Source of the DNA: Sphingomonas baiyangensis
GTDB lineage: Bacteria; Pseudomonadota; Alphaproteobacteria; Sphingomonadales; Sphingomonadaceae
Assembly: GCF_005144715.1 (NCBI RefSeq)
Contig: NZ_SWKR01000002.1
Location: 2,222,227 to 2,286,226 of the forward strand
DNA: 64,000 nucleotides
Reading direction: 5' to 3'
The position numbers and the translations under genes are program-made. Positions 42,525 through 52,822 of this stretch are shown in pieces (the first letter of the stretch is position 1; each line of letters begins with the position of its first letter). A model generated the notes under the pieces. It searched no databases. It was not told where the DNA came from and was given only the letters and a program-made list of their open reading frames with translations.

Positions 42525-45272
42525 ATGCCGCCCCGTTTTGCCACACTGCCCAACCGCCGGGCGATCATCGACCGGCGGACCATCGCCGACGCGCTCGCCG
42601 TGCTCGAGGGCGCCGATGCGACCGCATTGCGCAAGGCCGGCACCATGCTGCTTGCCGATGCAATGGCGGCGGGCCGTGCCGAGATCGAACGGCGGTTCGC
42701 CGAGCACCCCACGCGCGGGTTAGAGACCGCCGCGGCCTATGGCTTCCTGATGGACCAGCTGCTGCGGCTGTTGTGGGATTTCACTGTCCAGCGGCTCTAC
42801 CCCAACAACAATCCCACCGCCGCCGAGCGCATGACGCTGATCGCGGCCGGTGGCTATGGCCGCGGCGAGATGGCGCCGCATTCGGACGTCGACCTCGGCT
42901 TCCTCACGCCGTGGAAGCGCACCGGCTGGTGCGAGCAGGTCATCGAATCGATGCTGTACGCGCTCTGGGACATGGGCCTGAAGGTCGGCCATTCGTCGCG
43001 CTCGATCGACGAGATGGTCAAGATGGCGCGCAGCGACGTGACGGTGCGCACCGCGCTGCTCGAGGCGCGCTACGTCTGGGGCGATACCGCGCTGTACGAC
43101 GAAGCGGCGCGGCGCTTCCGCGTCGAGGTGCAGGGCGACACACGTGGCTTCGTCGCCGAGAAGCTTGCCGAGCGTGATGCCCGCCACAGGAAGATGGGCG
43201 ACAGCCGCTACGTCGTCGAGCCCAATGTCAAGGAAGGCAAGGGCGGGCTGCGCGACCTGCACACGTTGTTCTGGATCGGCAAGGACGCCTATGAGGTGCA
43301 GCGCGCCGCCGAGCTCGTCGGCAAGGGCGTGCTCAGCGCGCGCGAATATCGCCGTTTCAATCGCGCAGAGAACTTTCTCTGGGCGGTACGCTGCCACCTG
43401 CATCTGATCGCGGGCCGCGCCGAGGACCGTCTGACCTTCGACATGCAGCGCGAGATCGCCGAGCGAATGCGCTACGCCGACCGGCCGGGCAAGTCGGCAG
43501 TCGAGCGCTTCATGCAGTTCTACTTCCTTCAGGCCAAGACGGTGGGCGACCTGACGGGCGTCTTCCTCGCGCAACTCGACGAGACGTTCGCCGCTCGCGG
43601 CCGGCGCTTCGGCCTGCCCACGATCCGGCGCAGTCCCCGAAGGCTGAAGGGCTTCGTGCTCGATCGCGGCCGGCTGGCGCTGCCGCATGACGATTATTTC
43701 CGCGACGACCCTGTGCGTCTGCTCGAAATCTTCGCGCTCGCCGACCAGCACGGCCTCGAAATTCATCCGCTGGCGATGCGCGCCGCCGCGCGCGACGCCA
43801 AGCTGATCGACGAGCATCGCGACGATCCCCGCGCCAACGCGCTGTTCCTCGACGTGCTCACCAGCCCGCGCGACCCCGAGACGGTGCTGCGCTGGATGAA
43901 CGAGGCGGGCGTGTTCGGGCGCTTCGTGCCCGATTTCGGCCGCGTCGTCGCGCAGATGCAGTTCGATATGTATCACCACTATACCGTCGACGAGCACACC
44001 ATCCGCGCCGTCGGCCTGCTCGCGCGCATCGAGAGCGGATCGCTGGCCGAGGACCATCCGCTCGCCACCGCGATCTTCGGGCATATCGTGTCCCGACGCG
44101 CGCTCTACGTCGCGGTGCTGCTGCACGACATCGCCAAGGGGCGCGGTGGCGATCATTCGGTGCTGGGCGCCGAGGTGGCCGAGCGGCTGTGCCCGCGGCT
44201 GGGACTGAGCGGTGCCGAGACCGAGACGGTCGCCTGGCTGGTGCGCTGGCACCTGCTGATGTCGGCCACGGCCTTCAAGCGCGACCTTTCGGACTTCAAG
44301 ACGATCCTCGATTTCTCGGGGCATGTCGCCAGCCCGCAGCGGCTGATGATGCTGCTGGTGCTCACCATCGTCGATATCCGGGCCGTGGGACCGGGCACCT
44401 GGAACGGCTGGAAACGCCAGCTGCTGACCAACCTGTTCGAATCGGCCGAGGAAGTGCTGCGGCTCGGACACAAGCAGAAGGGTCGCAGCGAGCGCATCGC
44501 CGCCAAGCAGGCGGCGCTGGCCGAGCGGCTGGGCTGGTCGCAGGAAGCCTATGACCGGCTCGTGCGCACCCTGCCCGACGCCTATTGGGTCGCCGAGCCT
44601 GCCGACGTACTCGAACACAATGCACGGCTCATCGCGCGCGCCGGCGATGCGGCGCTGTCGATCGACGCGCAGCCACACGCCGAGCGCGGCGCCACGCTGG
44701 TGACGATCCACGCATCGGACCATCCGGGCCTTTTCTATCGCGTGGCAGGCGCGATCCATGCCGCCGGCGGCAACATCATCGACGCGCGCATCCACACGAC
44801 GCGCACCGGTATGGCGCTCGACAATTTCCTCGTCCAAGACCCGCTTGGCCGGCCGTTCGATGAGCCCGGCCAGCTGCAGCGGCTGCACGGCGCGATCACC
44901 GACGCTCTAGCCAACCGCGCCAAGCTGAGCGAGAAGCTTAAGGCCAAGCCGCTGCCGCGGCTGCGCGCCGAGACGTTCGCCGTGCAGCCCGCGGTGCTGA
45001 TCGACAACAAGGCGTCGAACCGCTTCACCGTGATCGAGGTCAATGCGCGCGATCGCCCGGCGCTGCTGTTCCACCTCGCGCACGCGCTGTTCCAGTCGAA
45101 GGTAACGATCCACTCGGCGCATGTCGCGACCTATGGCGAGCGCGCGGTCGACACCTTCTACGTAACCGACCTGATCGGCGACAAGATCGACTCGAGCGGG
45201 CGGCTGAAGACAATCGAGCGGCGATTGCTCGATGCCGCGACAGGCGACGTCGATCTGGCGCGCGCAGCGTGA
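42525..45272 (+). CDS. glnD: PII uridylyltransferase / UMP-removing enzyme GlnD
   Basis: 915 residues. Nucleotidyltransferase motif GGYGRGEMAPHSDVDLG lies at about residues 108-124, followed by KEGKGGLRDLHTLFWIGK. The HD hydrolase domain has AVLLHDIAKGRGGDHS near residue 535. Two C-terminal ACT domains begin near 724 (TLVTIHASDHPGLFYRV) and 834 (FTVIEVNARDRPALLF). It uridylylates PII proteins when glutamine is low and removes UMP when high, so it is the nitrogen sensor for GlnB/GlnK. No PII gene is nearby. Confidence 0.96.
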   Translation: MPPRFATLPNRRAIIDRRTIADALAVLEGADATALRKAGTMLLADAMAAGRAEIERRFAEHPTRGLETAAAYGFLMDQLLRLLWDFTVQRLYPNNNPTAAERMTLIAAGGYGRGEMAPHSDVDLGFLTPWKRTGWCEQVIESMLYALWDMGLKVGHSSRSIDEMVKMARSDVTVRTALLEARYVWGDTALYDEAARRFRVEVQGDTRGFVAEKLAERDARHRKMGDSRYVVEPNVKEGKGGLRDLHTLFWIGKDAYEVQRAAELVGKGVLSAREYRRFNRAENFLWAVRCHLHLIAGRAEDRLTFDMQREIAERMRYADRPGKSAVERFMQFYFLQAKTVGDLTGVFLAQLDETFAARGRRFGLPTIRRSPRRLKGFVLDRGRLALPHDDYFRDDPVRLLEIFALADQHGLEIHPLAMRAAARDAKLIDEHRDDPRANALFLDVLTSPRDPETVLRWMNEAGVFGRFVPDFGRVVAQMQFDMYHHYTVDEHTIRAVGLLARIESGSLAEDHPLATAIFGHIVSRRALYVAVLLHDIAKGRGGDHSVLGAEVAERLCPRLGLSGAETETVAWLVRWHLLMSATAFKRDLSDFKTILDFSGHVASPQRLMMLLVLTIVDIRAVGPGTWNGWKRQLLTNLFESAEEVLRLGHKQKGRSERIAAKQAALAERLGWSQEAYDRLVRTLPDAYWVAEPADVLEHNARLIARAGDAALSIDAQPHAERGATLVTIHASDHPGLFYRVAGAIHAAGGNIIDARIHTTRTGMALDNFLVQDPLGRPFDEPGQLQRLHGAITDALANRAKLSEKLKAKPLPRLRAETFAVQPAVLIDNKASNRFTVIEVNARDRPALLFHLAHALFQSKVTIHSAHVATYGERAVDTFYVTDLIGDKIDSSGRLKTIERRLLDAATGDVDLARAA

Positions 45273-45298
45273 TATATCCGGGCCGAAGGGAGATCGCG

Positions 45299-45682
45299 AT
45301 GCCGGTACAGGGAATTGGCGGACTGTTCTTCCGCGCGACCGACCCGGAAGCGCTCGGCGAATGGTATCGCGAGCATCTGGGCGTGGGCGCGGGCCTTGCC
45401 GCCGAGGATGCGGGCGAGGCGCGCGAATGGTGCTGGATGGCTCAGGGCGGGCCTGTGGTGTTCGCGCCGTTCAAGGCCGACACAGATTATTTTGCCGCCG
45501 ACAAGGCATTCATGCTCAACCTGCGCGTTACCGCGCTCGACGAAATGCTCGAAAGGCTGAACGCCGCAGGCATCGCAATCGAGACACGCGAGGAATGGGA
45601 TTCGCCCGAGGCCGGTCGCTTCGCGCGCATCCATGATCCCGAGGGAAACGCGATCGAATTGTGGGAATTGCCGCCGCAGTGA
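45299..45682 (+). CDS. VOC-family (glyoxalase-like) protein
   Basis: 127 residues from the ATG at 45299, with AAGGGA seven bases upstream. The fold shows RATDPEALGEWYREHLGVGAG and the C-terminal metal-site segment ARIHDPEGNAIELWE. It has the layout of VOC superfamily enzymes (glyoxalase or dioxygenase-like). Substrate is unknown. Its TGA overlaps a GTG of the next small gene. Confidence 0.85.
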   Translation: MPVQGIGGLFFRATDPEALGEWYREHLGVGAGLAAEDAGEAREWCWMAQGGPVVFAPFKADTDYFAADKAFMLNLRVTALDEMLERLNAAGIAIETREEWDSPEAGRFARIHDPEGNAIELWELPPQ

Positions 45683-45987
45683 CCCGCACAGCCCTGCTCA
45701 TTGCCGTCGCATTCCTGCTGACGGCGAACGCCCCCGGCGAAGCGCTGCCGACATCGACGGTGATCCTGCTCGGTGCCACCGTGGCCGCGGTGATCGTGGT
45801 GCGCGGCGTGCTCACGCGGCGCATGATCCGGCGTCGGCGTGGCCCTTCACGCCGACCGGCGCGCGACGGCGGCCATGCCGAGGGATCGACAGGCGGCAGT
45901 CGCGACCGGCGCGAGAACGACGACACCGCCCCCGAGGGCGGCGACGGCGGATCGGATGGGGGCAGCGACGGCGGCGGTGGGGACTGA
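45679..45987 (+). CDS. Small membrane protein with Gly/Asp-rich tail
   Basis: 102 residues from a GTG at 45679 that overlaps the upstream stop codon (GTGA). Two hydrophobic segments (TALLIAVAFLLTANA and STVILLGATVAAVIVV) are followed by an Arg-rich stretch and a tail of Gly, Ser and Asp (GGDGGSDGGSDGGGGD). It is likely an inner-membrane protein. An in-frame GTG at 45661 is an alternative start. No family is recognised. Confidence 0.5.
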   Translation: MTRTALLIAVAFLLTANAPGEALPTSTVILLGATVAAVIVVRGVLTRRMIRRRRGPSRRPARDGGHAEGSTGGSRDRRENDDTAPEGGDGGSDGGSDGGGGD

Positions 45988-46003
45988 CGGCCGCCCGGAT
46001 CGC

Positions 46004-46546
46004 TTATTTGGGGGAGAGCACCATCAGCATCTGACGGCCTTCCATGCGCGGATAGCTCTCGACCTTGGCATCCTCGGCGCAATCGGCCTGGACGCGCTGG
46101 AGCAGTTGCATGCCGAGCTGGCCATGCGAAAGCTCGCGACCGCGAAAGCGCAGCGTGACCTTCACCTTGTCGCCTTCGCCGATGAACTTGTGGATCGAGC
46201 GCATCTTCACGTCGTAATCGTGGTCGTCGATGTTCGGACGCATCTTGATCTCCTTGATCTCCTGCGTCTTCTGCGACTTGCGTGCGAGGTTCGCCTTCTT
46301 CTGCGCCTCGTACTTGTACTTGCCGACGTCGAGGAACTTGGCGACGGGCGGGTCGGCATTGGGCGACACCTCGACCAGGTCGAGGCCGACACCCTTGGCC
46401 TGCTCCATCGCCTCGCGCGTGTACATCACACCCAGATTCTCACCGTCCTGGTCGATCACGCGGACCTTGGGCGACTGGATGAATTCGTTGAAGCGCGGGC
46501 CGTTCATCGGCGGGGGCGCCCTCGGGCGCCGCATTGGGGGGCGTAT
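46004..46546 (-). CDS. infC: Translation initiation factor IF-3 (apparent ATA start)
   Basis: About 180 residues. The family core is clear: [42 protein letters not shown], then [16 protein letters not shown] and [19 protein letters not shown]. The strong AGGAGA site (46559-46554) lies 7 bases upstream of an in-frame ATA at 46546, while the first ATG (46534) is 19 bases from it. IF-3 genes often start with rare codons and so limit their own translation, hence my choice. IF-3 keeps subunits apart and checks the start codon. An Uma2-type gene lies between it and thrS. Confidence 0.92.
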   Translation of the reverse strand: MRPPMRRPRAPPPMNGPRFNEFIQSPKVRVIDQDGENLGVMYTREAMEQAKGVGLDLVEVSPNADPPVAKFLDVGKYKYEAQKKANLARKSQKTQEIKEIKMRPNIDDHDYDVKMRSIHKFIGEGDKVKVTLRFRGRELSHGQLGMQLLQRVQADCAEDAKVESYPRMEGRQMLMVLSPK

Positions 46547-46639
46547 AGCGGATTCTCCTGTTTGTAGGACCAAGGGGCAAAATAGTGATTCGCGCGGGCG
46601 AATGAAAGCGTATTGCCGTGTTTCGATCCCGCGCGGCCG

Positions 46640-47209
46640 TCAATCGAGCGTGTCGAGCCGCAGAGTGATGCCGGGAAGCAACAGCGGCGCGACGCTATTG
46701 TGTGCCTCATATTCCTCGACATCGGTAAACATGCCATCCTCAGGCGCGCGATGGATGCGGATCGTCTGGCGGACCGCGTCGACCACCCAATAGTCGCGCA
46801 CACCGTAGCGCGCGTAGAGCGGTGCCTTCACATGGATGTCGTAGGACAGCGAACTGTCCGCGACCTCGATCAGCAGAACAACGTCCGGTCCCCGCGCGTC
46901 GCGCGACGCCAGATCGCGCGGCCAGACTGCGATGTCTGGCTCGACCAGCGTGCCCGCGTCAAGGGCAAGAGAGGACTCGGCATATACGCCGAGCTCGCGC
47001 GGCTTCCGCATGACCAGCCATTCGATCAATCGGGACTTCATGCGCTCGTGCGCACTCGCCTTTGCCGCTGCCATTGGCACAATCTTCCCGTCGATCAGCT
47101 CGATGTTCTCGCTCTCGGCGATGACCCCCGATTCGGTGAGCGCGAACACCTCATCCACCGTCAGGCGGGCGGGGATCAGGCCTTTGCGGATGTTCTGAAA
47201 GACGGTCAT
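46640..47209 (-). CDS. Uma2-family (DUF820) PD-(D/E)XK nuclease-fold protein
   Basis: 189 residues. The fold markers are NIELIDGKIVPM, LVEPDIAVWPRD with the catalytic Asp, and VVLLIEVADSSLSYDIHVK with the Glu and distal Lys, then DYWVVDAVRQTIRIHR. Uma2 proteins are common in mobile or defence-rich settings and usually lack a known role. It sits between thrS and infC on the same strand, 10 bases after thrS, which looks like an insertion into a conserved gene pair. Confidence 0.85.
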   Translation of the reverse strand: MTVFQNIRKGLIPARLTVDEVFALTESGVIAESENIELIDGKIVPMAAAKASAHERMKSRLIEWLVMRKPRELGVYAESSLALDAGTLVEPDIAVWPRDLASRDARGPDVVLLIEVADSSLSYDIHVKAPLYARYGVRDYWVVDAVRQTIRIHRAPEDGMFTDVEEYEAHNSVAPLLLPGITLRLDTLD

Positions 47210-47219
47210 CGCGCCTCCC

Positions 47220-49220
47220 TTAGCACAGATCGGGCGGCGTCGCCTCCTGCCGCAGCATCGCCAGCGCCTCGTCGAGCGGCATCACGCGCTGCCCCTCGCG
47301 GCCCAGCGTGCGCACGGCGACGGCGCCTTCCTCGGCCTCGCGCTTGCCCACCACCAGCAGGTGGGGGACTTTGGCAAGGCTGTGCTCGCGCACCTTGTAG
47401 TTGATCTTCTCATTGCGAAGATCGGCCTCGGTGCGGATGCCCGCGGCCCTGAGCTTGCCCTCGACCTCGCGCGCATAGCCATCGGCATCGGAGACGATCG
47501 TCGCGATGACTGCCTGGGTCGGCGCGAGCCACACTGGCAGACGGCCGGCGAAATGCTCGATGAGGATGCCGATGAAGCGCTCATAGCTGCCGAAGATCGC
47601 GCGGTGGAGCATGATCGGGCGGTGGCGCTCGCCATCCTCGCCGACATAGCTTGCATCGAGCCGCTCGGGCAGCACGCGGTCGGACTGGATCGTGCCTACC
47701 TGCCATGTCCGCCCGATCGCGTCGGTCAGGTGCCATTCGAGCTTGGGCGCATAGAAGGCGCCTTCGCCAGGCAGTTCCTCCCATCCATATTCCGCGGTCG
47801 CCAGCCCCGCCTCGACCACGGCGTTGCGCAGCTCGGTCTCGGCCAGATCCCACATCTGATCGGTCCCGAAACGCTTCTCGGGGCGCAGCGCGAGCTTGAT
47901 CGAATAGGTGAAGCCGAAATCCTTGTAGATACGATCGGCGAGTTCGCAAAAGGCGCGCACTTCGGCGACGATCTGGTCCTCGCGGCAGAAAATGTGCGCG
48001 TCGTCCTGCGTGAACTGGCGCACGCGCATCAGCCCGTGGAGCGCGCCATGCGGCTCGTTGCGGTGGCAGCAGCCATTCTCGTAGAGCCGGAGCGGCAGGT
48101 CGCGATACGACTTGATCCCCTGACGGAAGATCAGGACGTGCGCCGGGCAGTTCATCGGCTTGAGCGCCATCCAGTCGGCATCGTTGCTGACGATCGGGCC
48201 TTCATCCTCGACGTTGGGCACCTCGTCGGGAATGACGAACATGTTCTCGCGATACTTGCCCCAATGCCCCGACTGTTCCCACTGGCGCGCGTCCATCACC
48301 TGCGGCGTCTTGACCTCGCTATAGCCTGCCGCGTCGATCGCGCGGCGCATATAGGATTCGAGCTCGCGCCAGATGACGAAGCCGTTGGGGTGCCAGAAGA
48401 CGCTGCCATGCGCTTCGGCCTGCAAGTGGAACAGGTCCATTTCCTGGCCGAGCTTGCGATGGTCGCGCTTGGCAGCTTCCTCGAGCCGGTGGAGGTGCGC
48501 GTCGAGCTGCTTCCTGTTGAGCCAGCCGGTGCCGTAGATGCGGCTGAGCATCGCGTTCTTCTGGTCGCCGCGCCAATAGGCGCCCGATACGCGCGTCAGC
48601 CTGAAGGCGTCGGGCGCGACCTTGCCCGTCGAGGCGAGGTGCGGGCCGCGGCACATGTCGAGCCACGCGTCCTCGCCGCGGCCGGCGCGATAGACCGTCA
48701 GTTCCTCGCCATCGGGGAGTTCGGCGGCCCATTCGGCCTTGAACGTCTCGCCCTGTTCACGCCAGCGCGCGATCAGGTCCTCGCGCGACCAGACTTCGCG
48801 GATGAGCGGCTCGTCGCGCGCGATGATGCGGCGCATCTCCTCCTCGATTGCCGGCAGGTCGTCCTCGGTGAATGGGCGCTCGGCGGGGGCGAAATCGTAG
48901 TAGAAGCCGTCGTCGGTCGAAGGGCCGAAGGTAATCTGCGTGCCCGGAAACAGCTTCTGTACCGCCTCGGCGAGGATGTGCGCATAATCATGGCGAACGA
49001 GCTCGAGCGCGTCGGCCTCGTCCTTCGCGGTGATAAGCGCCAGTTGCGCATCGCCCTCGAAGGGGCGCATGATATCGCGCACCTCGCCATCGACGCGCGC
49101 CGCCATCGCCGCCTTGGCAAGTCCCGGGCCGATCGCCGCGGCGATGTCTGCGGGGGTAGTCCCCGGCGCTACCTCGCGGATCGAACCATCGGGCAGCGTG
49201 ATCTTGAACATCGCGGACAT
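47220..49220 (-). CDS. thrS: Threonyl-tRNA synthetase
   Basis: 666 residues from the ATG at 49220, or 663 from 49211. An N-terminal TGS domain ([19 protein letters not shown]) comes first. An editing domain and class II core follow, with motif 2 [15 protein letters not shown], zinc-binding MNCPAH, and [17 protein letters not shown]. The anticodon domain closes the protein ([10 protein letters not shown]). It charges tRNA-Thr and edits mis-charged Ser-tRNA. thrS is often followed by infC; here an Uma2 gene intervenes. Confidence 0.96.
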   Translation of the reverse strand: MSAMFKITLPDGSIREVAPGTTPADIAAAIGPGLAKAAMAARVDGEVRDIMRPFEGDAQLALITAKDEADALELVRHDYAHILAEAVQKLFPGTQITFGPSTDDGFYYDFAPAERPFTEDDLPAIEEEMRRIIARDEPLIREVWSREDLIARWREQGETFKAEWAAELPDGEELTVYRAGRGEDAWLDMCRGPHLASTGKVAPDAFRLTRVSGAYWRGDQKNAMLSRIYGTGWLNRKQLDAHLHRLEEAAKRDHRKLGQEMDLFHLQAEAHGSVFWHPNGFVIWRELESYMRRAIDAAGYSEVKTPQVMDARQWEQSGHWGKYRENMFVIPDEVPNVEDEGPIVSNDADWMALKPMNCPAHVLIFRQGIKSYRDLPLRLYENGCCHRNEPHGALHGLMRVRQFTQDDAHIFCREDQIVAEVRAFCELADRIYKDFGFTYSIKLALRPEKRFGTDQMWDLAETELRNAVVEAGLATAEYGWEELPGEGAFYAPKLEWHLTDAIGRTWQVGTIQSDRVLPERLDASYVGEDGERHRPIMLHRAIFGSYERFIGILIEHFAGRLPVWLAPTQAVIATIVSDADGYAREVEGKLRAAGIRTEADLRNEKINYKVREHSLAKVPHLLVVGKREAEEGAVAVRTLGREGQRVMPLDEALAMLRQEATPPDLC

Positions 49221-49275
49221 GCAGGCAGCTTTCGACAAACGGTTATGCGCCGGGTCAATATCGTTGGCGGTGGCG

Positions 49276-50100
49276 CTACGCCACCCCGAAGGGCACCACA
49301 TGGTTGTCGGCGTCGTGCCCCACGCGCGCGCGGCCGAGATAGGGCACGCCCATTTCGCGGCACCAGCGCTGCATGATGCCGTCGAGGCTTTCGCCGAACT
49401 CGGCCTCGCCCGCGCCTTCGGTGATCGCGGTCACGCTGCCCAGCCTTATGCCGGCAATCCCGCGCAACTGCGTGGCCCTGGCGATCTGCCACATCATCCG
49501 GTCGATCCGATACACCGCCTCGCCCACTTCCTCGAGCATCAGCACATGATCGGTGAGGTCGGGGACATAGGGCGTGCCGAGCATTGCCGTCAGGATCGCC
49601 ATGTTGAACGCCGCCCCCGGCCGCCCGTCGCCAAGGCTGGGTTCGAGCGCGCGGCGGTCCTGTGCCGTCAGCCACGCCAGCGCGCGCCAGATGGGGGCGG
49701 CGCGGTTGGCTTCGGTCGCCTCGGTCGACATCGGGCCATGCACGGGTTTGCCGATGCCCCGCGCATAGAGCGCGCCCAGCAGGAACCCCATGTCCGAATA
49801 ACCCATATAGGTCTTCTCGCGCGCCGCCGGGCCGAGCGCGGGCAGCACCTCGTCGAGAATGCGGTTCGAGCCATAGCCGCCGCGCGCGAACCAGATGGCG
49901 TCGAAGGCGGGATCGTTGGCGTAGCGCAGAAGCGTCTCGGCGCGCAGCGCATCGTTGCCGGCGAAATGCCCTTCGACGACGAAGCACTGCGGATCATAGA
50001 CCAGCTCGGCCTGCGGGAAGTAGAGCGCCGCGAAGGCCTGTCCGCGCGCGGCGGCGAGCGGCTGGATCGAGCGGGCGGGGGCGCAGACGGCGATCTTCAT
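49276..50100 (-). CDS. ldcA: L,D-carboxypeptidase (peptidase S66, LdcA/MccF family)
   Basis: 274 residues. The family motif [12 protein letters not shown] and the nucleophile Ser102 in MGYSDMGFL are present, along with the Glu in LMLEEVGE and the His near the C-terminus (RVGHDADN). LdcA removes the terminal D-Ala from murein tetrapeptide in the cytoplasm. MccF-type immunity members share the fold. It is divergent from a Mur ligase, and together they can recycle murein peptides. Confidence 0.9.
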   Translation of the reverse strand: MKIAVCAPARSIQPLAAARGQAFAALYFPQAELVYDPQCFVVEGHFAGNDALRAETLLRYANDPAFDAIWFARGGYGSNRILDEVLPALGPAAREKTYMGYSDMGFLLGALYARGIGKPVHGPMSTEATEANRAAPIWRALAWLTAQDRRALEPSLGDGRPGAAFNMAILTAMLGTPYVPDLTDHVLMLEEVGEAVYRIDRMMWQIARATQLRGIAGIRLGSVTAITEGAGEAEFGESLDGIMQRWCREMGVPYLGRARVGHDADNHVVPFGVA

Positions 50101-50183
50101 GGGCGCGCATCCTTATCGCGCGCGGCTCCCAAGTCGAGGGGCGGGGCTTGCCGATCGGCCGGGCGGCCGATAGCGCGGCGGCG

Positions 50184-51593
50184 ATGAGCGAGGCGCAATC
50201 CTATTTCTTCGTCGGCATCGGCGGATCGGGCATGATGCCGCTGGCGATGATCCTGGCGGCGCGCGGCGCGCGCATCGCGGGGTCGGATCGCGCGCTCGAC
50301 CGCGGCGGCGTGCCCGCCAAGTTCGGGGCGCTCGCCGATCTGGGCGTGGCGCTGCACCCGCAGGACGGCAGCGGTATCGTGCGCGCGGACCAGATCGTCG
50401 TCGCCTCCGCCGCGGTCGAGGATGATGTGGCCGACATGGTGGCGGCGCGACGCGTCGGTGCCACCGTGGTACGCCGTGCGGCACTGCTGGCCGAATTGTT
50501 CAACGCCGCGCCGATAGGCATCGGCATCGCGGGCACCTCGGGCAAGTCGACCGTCACGGGCATGATCGGCTGGATCCTGCACGCCTGCGGGCGCGATCCG
50601 GTGGTGATGAACGGCGCGGTGATGACCAACTTCGCCGATCCCGCCCGCCCCTTTGCCAGCGCGCTGACGGGGAGCGGCGAAGCGTTCGTCAGCGAAGTCG
50701 ATGAAAGCGACGGATCGATCGCGATGTACCGCCCGCACGTCGCGGTGCTCAACAACCTGACGCTCGACCACAAGCCGATGGCCGAGCTGCGCGCGCTGTT
50801 CGGCGGTTTCGTCGAGGCGGCGGGCCATGTCGTCGCCAATGTGGGCGATCCCGAAGTGGCCGCACTCGTCGCCGGCATCGCGCCTGCGCGGCGCATCACG
50901 GTGGCGGTGGAAGGCGAAGCCGATCTCGTCGCCACCGATCTCGTGCCCGAGCCGTTCGCGATCCGCTTCGAGCTTGCGGGCGAAGGCCAGCGCATCGCGG
51001 TGCGCCTGGGCGTGCCCGGCCGGCACAACGTCGCCAATGCGCTCGCCGCGATCGGCGCGGCGCGCGCGGCGGGCATTCCGCTTGCCGAAGCCGCGAGCGC
51101 CGTCGAAGGATTCACCGGCCTCAAGCGCCGCTTCGAGCTGGCGGGCGTCGGCGGCGGCGTGGCGGTGATCGACGATTTCGGCCACAACCCCGACAAGATC
51201 GCCGCCACGCTCGATACGCTGCACGCCTTCCCGGGCCGCGTGCTCGCGCTGTTCCAGCCGCATGGCTATGGCCCGCTCAAGGTGATGCGCGCCGAACTGG
51301 TGGCGATGTTCGCAGCGAGGCTGCGCGAGGGCGACCTGCTGGTACTGCCCGATCCCGTCTATCAGGGCGGCACCACCAGCCGCGAAGTGACCAGCGCCGA
51401 CATCGTCGCCGATCTGGCGGCGCAGGGTGCGCGCGCGCGCCACATTCCCGATCGCGCCGCCGCCGCCGCGCATCTCGCCGCGCAGGCCCGCCCCGGCGAC
51501 CGGATCGTCGTGATGGGCGCGCGCGACGACAGCCTCAGCCAGCTTGCTGCCGACCTGGTGGCGATGCTCGATGCCGCGAAGGACCACCGATGA
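50184..51593 (+). CDS. Mur ligase family protein (Mpl/MurC-like)
   Basis: 469 residues from the ATG at 50184. The N-terminal Rossmann part has [17 protein letters not shown], like MurC and Mpl. The ATP loop is [15 protein letters not shown] at about residues 113-127. The central domain follows, and the C-terminal domain has [18 protein letters not shown]. The loop differs from the usual GTHGKT of Mpl and MurC. I infer Mpl-like use (joining recycled tripeptide to UDP-MurNAc) from the neighbouring ldcA; direct proof is lacking. Confidence 0.75.
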   Translation: MSEAQSYFFVGIGGSGMMPLAMILAARGARIAGSDRALDRGGVPAKFGALADLGVALHPQDGSGIVRADQIVVASAAVEDDVADMVAARRVGATVVRRAALLAELFNAAPIGIGIAGTSGKSTVTGMIGWILHACGRDPVVMNGAVMTNFADPARPFASALTGSGEAFVSEVDESDGSIAMYRPHVAVLNNLTLDHKPMAELRALFGGFVEAAGHVVANVGDPEVAALVAGIAPARRITVAVEGEADLVATDLVPEPFAIRFELAGEGQRIAVRLGVPGRHNVANALAAIGAARAAGIPLAEAASAVEGFTGLKRRFELAGVGGGVAVIDDFGHNPDKIAATLDTLHAFPGRVLALFQPHGYGPLKVMRAELVAMFAARLREGDLLVLPDPVYQGGTTSREVTSADIVADLAAQGARARHIPDRAAAAAHLAAQARPGDRIVVMGARDDSLSQLAADLVAMLDAAKDHR

Positions 51594-52336
51594 CCGATAC
51601 GCCCCCCGCTGCGCCTGCGCCCGCCGACGCGCGCATCGCCTTTCGCGTCACCGAAGGCGCCGGCCCCACCATCTTGTTCCTGCCGGGCTATGCCAGCGAC
51701 ATGCACGGCACCAAGGCGCTCGCGATCGAGGCGTGGGCGAAGGAGAACGGTCGCGCGTGCGTGCGCTTTGACTATCGCGGCTGCGGCGAGAGCGAAGGCA
51801 GCTTCGAGGATTATACGCTCGCCGACTGGCGCGACGATGCGCTGCTGATCGTCGATCAGGTGATCGAGGGTCCGGTGCTGCTCGTCGGATCGTCGATGGG
51901 CGGCTGGATCGCGCTGCTCGTCGCGAAGGCGCGGCCCGATCGGATCGCGGGCTTTGTCGGCATCGCGCCCGCCCCCGACTTCACCGACTGGGGTTTCACC
52001 GCCGAGGACAAGACCGCGCTACTCACCGAAGGGCGGATCGAGAAGCCCTCGCCCTATGCCGACACGCCCACCGTCACCACGCGCGCCTTCTGGGCTTCGG
52101 GCGAGGCGAACCGATTGATGTTCGGCACCATCCCGCTCGCCGTGCCGGCGCGGCTGATCCAGGGCATGCGCGACGCCGAGGTGCCGTGGGAGCGCGCCTG
52201 CCGGCTGGTGCAACTCATCGCCGCCGACGATGTGCGCACAGTGCTAATCAAGGATGGCGACCATCGCCTGTCGCGCGACGCCGACATCGCGATCATCCTC
52301 CAAGCGATTGACGAGGTGGTGGCGGCAGCCGACTAA
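51590..52336 (+). CDS. Alpha/beta hydrolase (ABHD10-like)
   Basis: 248 residues, starting at an ATGA overlap with the Mur ligase gene. The oxyanion region is [16 protein letters not shown], the nucleophile elbow GSSMGG has Ser102, and the His lies in KDGDHRLSR near the end. It looks like a serine esterase or thioesterase of the ABHD10/palmitoyl-protein-thioesterase-like group. The substrate is unknown. Confidence 0.88.
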   Translation: MTDTPPAAPAPADARIAFRVTEGAGPTILFLPGYASDMHGTKALAIEAWAKENGRACVRFDYRGCGESEGSFEDYTLADWRDDALLIVDQVIEGPVLLVGSSMGGWIALLVAKARPDRIAGFVGIAPAPDFTDWGFTAEDKTALLTEGRIEKPSPYADTPTVTTRAFWASGEANRLMFGTIPLAVPARLIQGMRDAEVPWERACRLVQLIAADDVRTVLIKDGDHRLSRDADIAIILQAIDEVVAAAD

Positions 52337-52368
52337 GCTTCCTATCTGGCGGGCAAAGGAGCCGCCCC

Positions 52369-52821
52369 ATGCACTATCTGCACACCATGATCCGCGTCGC
52401 CGATCCCGACGCGACGATCGCCTTCTTCGAGCTGCTTGGTCTGCGCGAAGTGCGCCGGATGGAAAACGAAGCAGGCCGATTCACGCTCATCTTCCTGGCC
52501 GCCGACGAGGACATGAACGCGCCCGGCGAGCGCGCGAAGGCCGAGGTCGAGCTGACCTACAACTGGCCGCCCGAAGACGGCAGCGCGCCCGAGACCTATA
52601 CGGGCGGGCGCAACTTCGGCCATCTCGCCTACCGCGTCGATAACATCTACGAAACGTGCCAGCGGCTGATGGACGGCGGCGTCACCATCAACCGCCCTCC
52701 CCGCGACGGGCACATGGCGTTCGTGAAGTCGCCCGACGGCATCTCGATCGAGCTGTTGCAGAAGGGCCAGCTCGATCCTGCCGAGCCGTGGAAGTCGATG
52801 CCCAATACGGGGAGCTGGTGA
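52369..52821 (+). CDS. gloA: Lactoylglutathione lyase (glyoxalase I)
   Basis: 150 residues. The VOC fold with metal ligands is visible: [29 protein letters not shown] with Glu, [15 protein letters not shown] with His, and ISIELLQKG with Glu. This is the short bacterial glyoxalase I. It isomerises the methylglyoxal-glutathione adduct to S-lactoylglutathione. The next gene encodes the second enzyme of the pathway. Confidence 0.93.
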   Translation: MHYLHTMIRVADPDATIAFFELLGLREVRRMENEAGRFTLIFLAADEDMNAPGERAKAEVELTYNWPPEDGSAPETYTGGRNFGHLAYRVDNIYETCQRLMDGGVTINRPPRDGHMAFVKSPDGISIELLQKGQLDPAEPWKSMPNTGSW

Positions 52822-52822
52822 C

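Noticed and set aside
42720..44888. A 722-codon minus-strand frame antisense to glnD
   Set aside because: GlnD on the plus strand has all motifs. The reverse frame is a codon-bias artefact.
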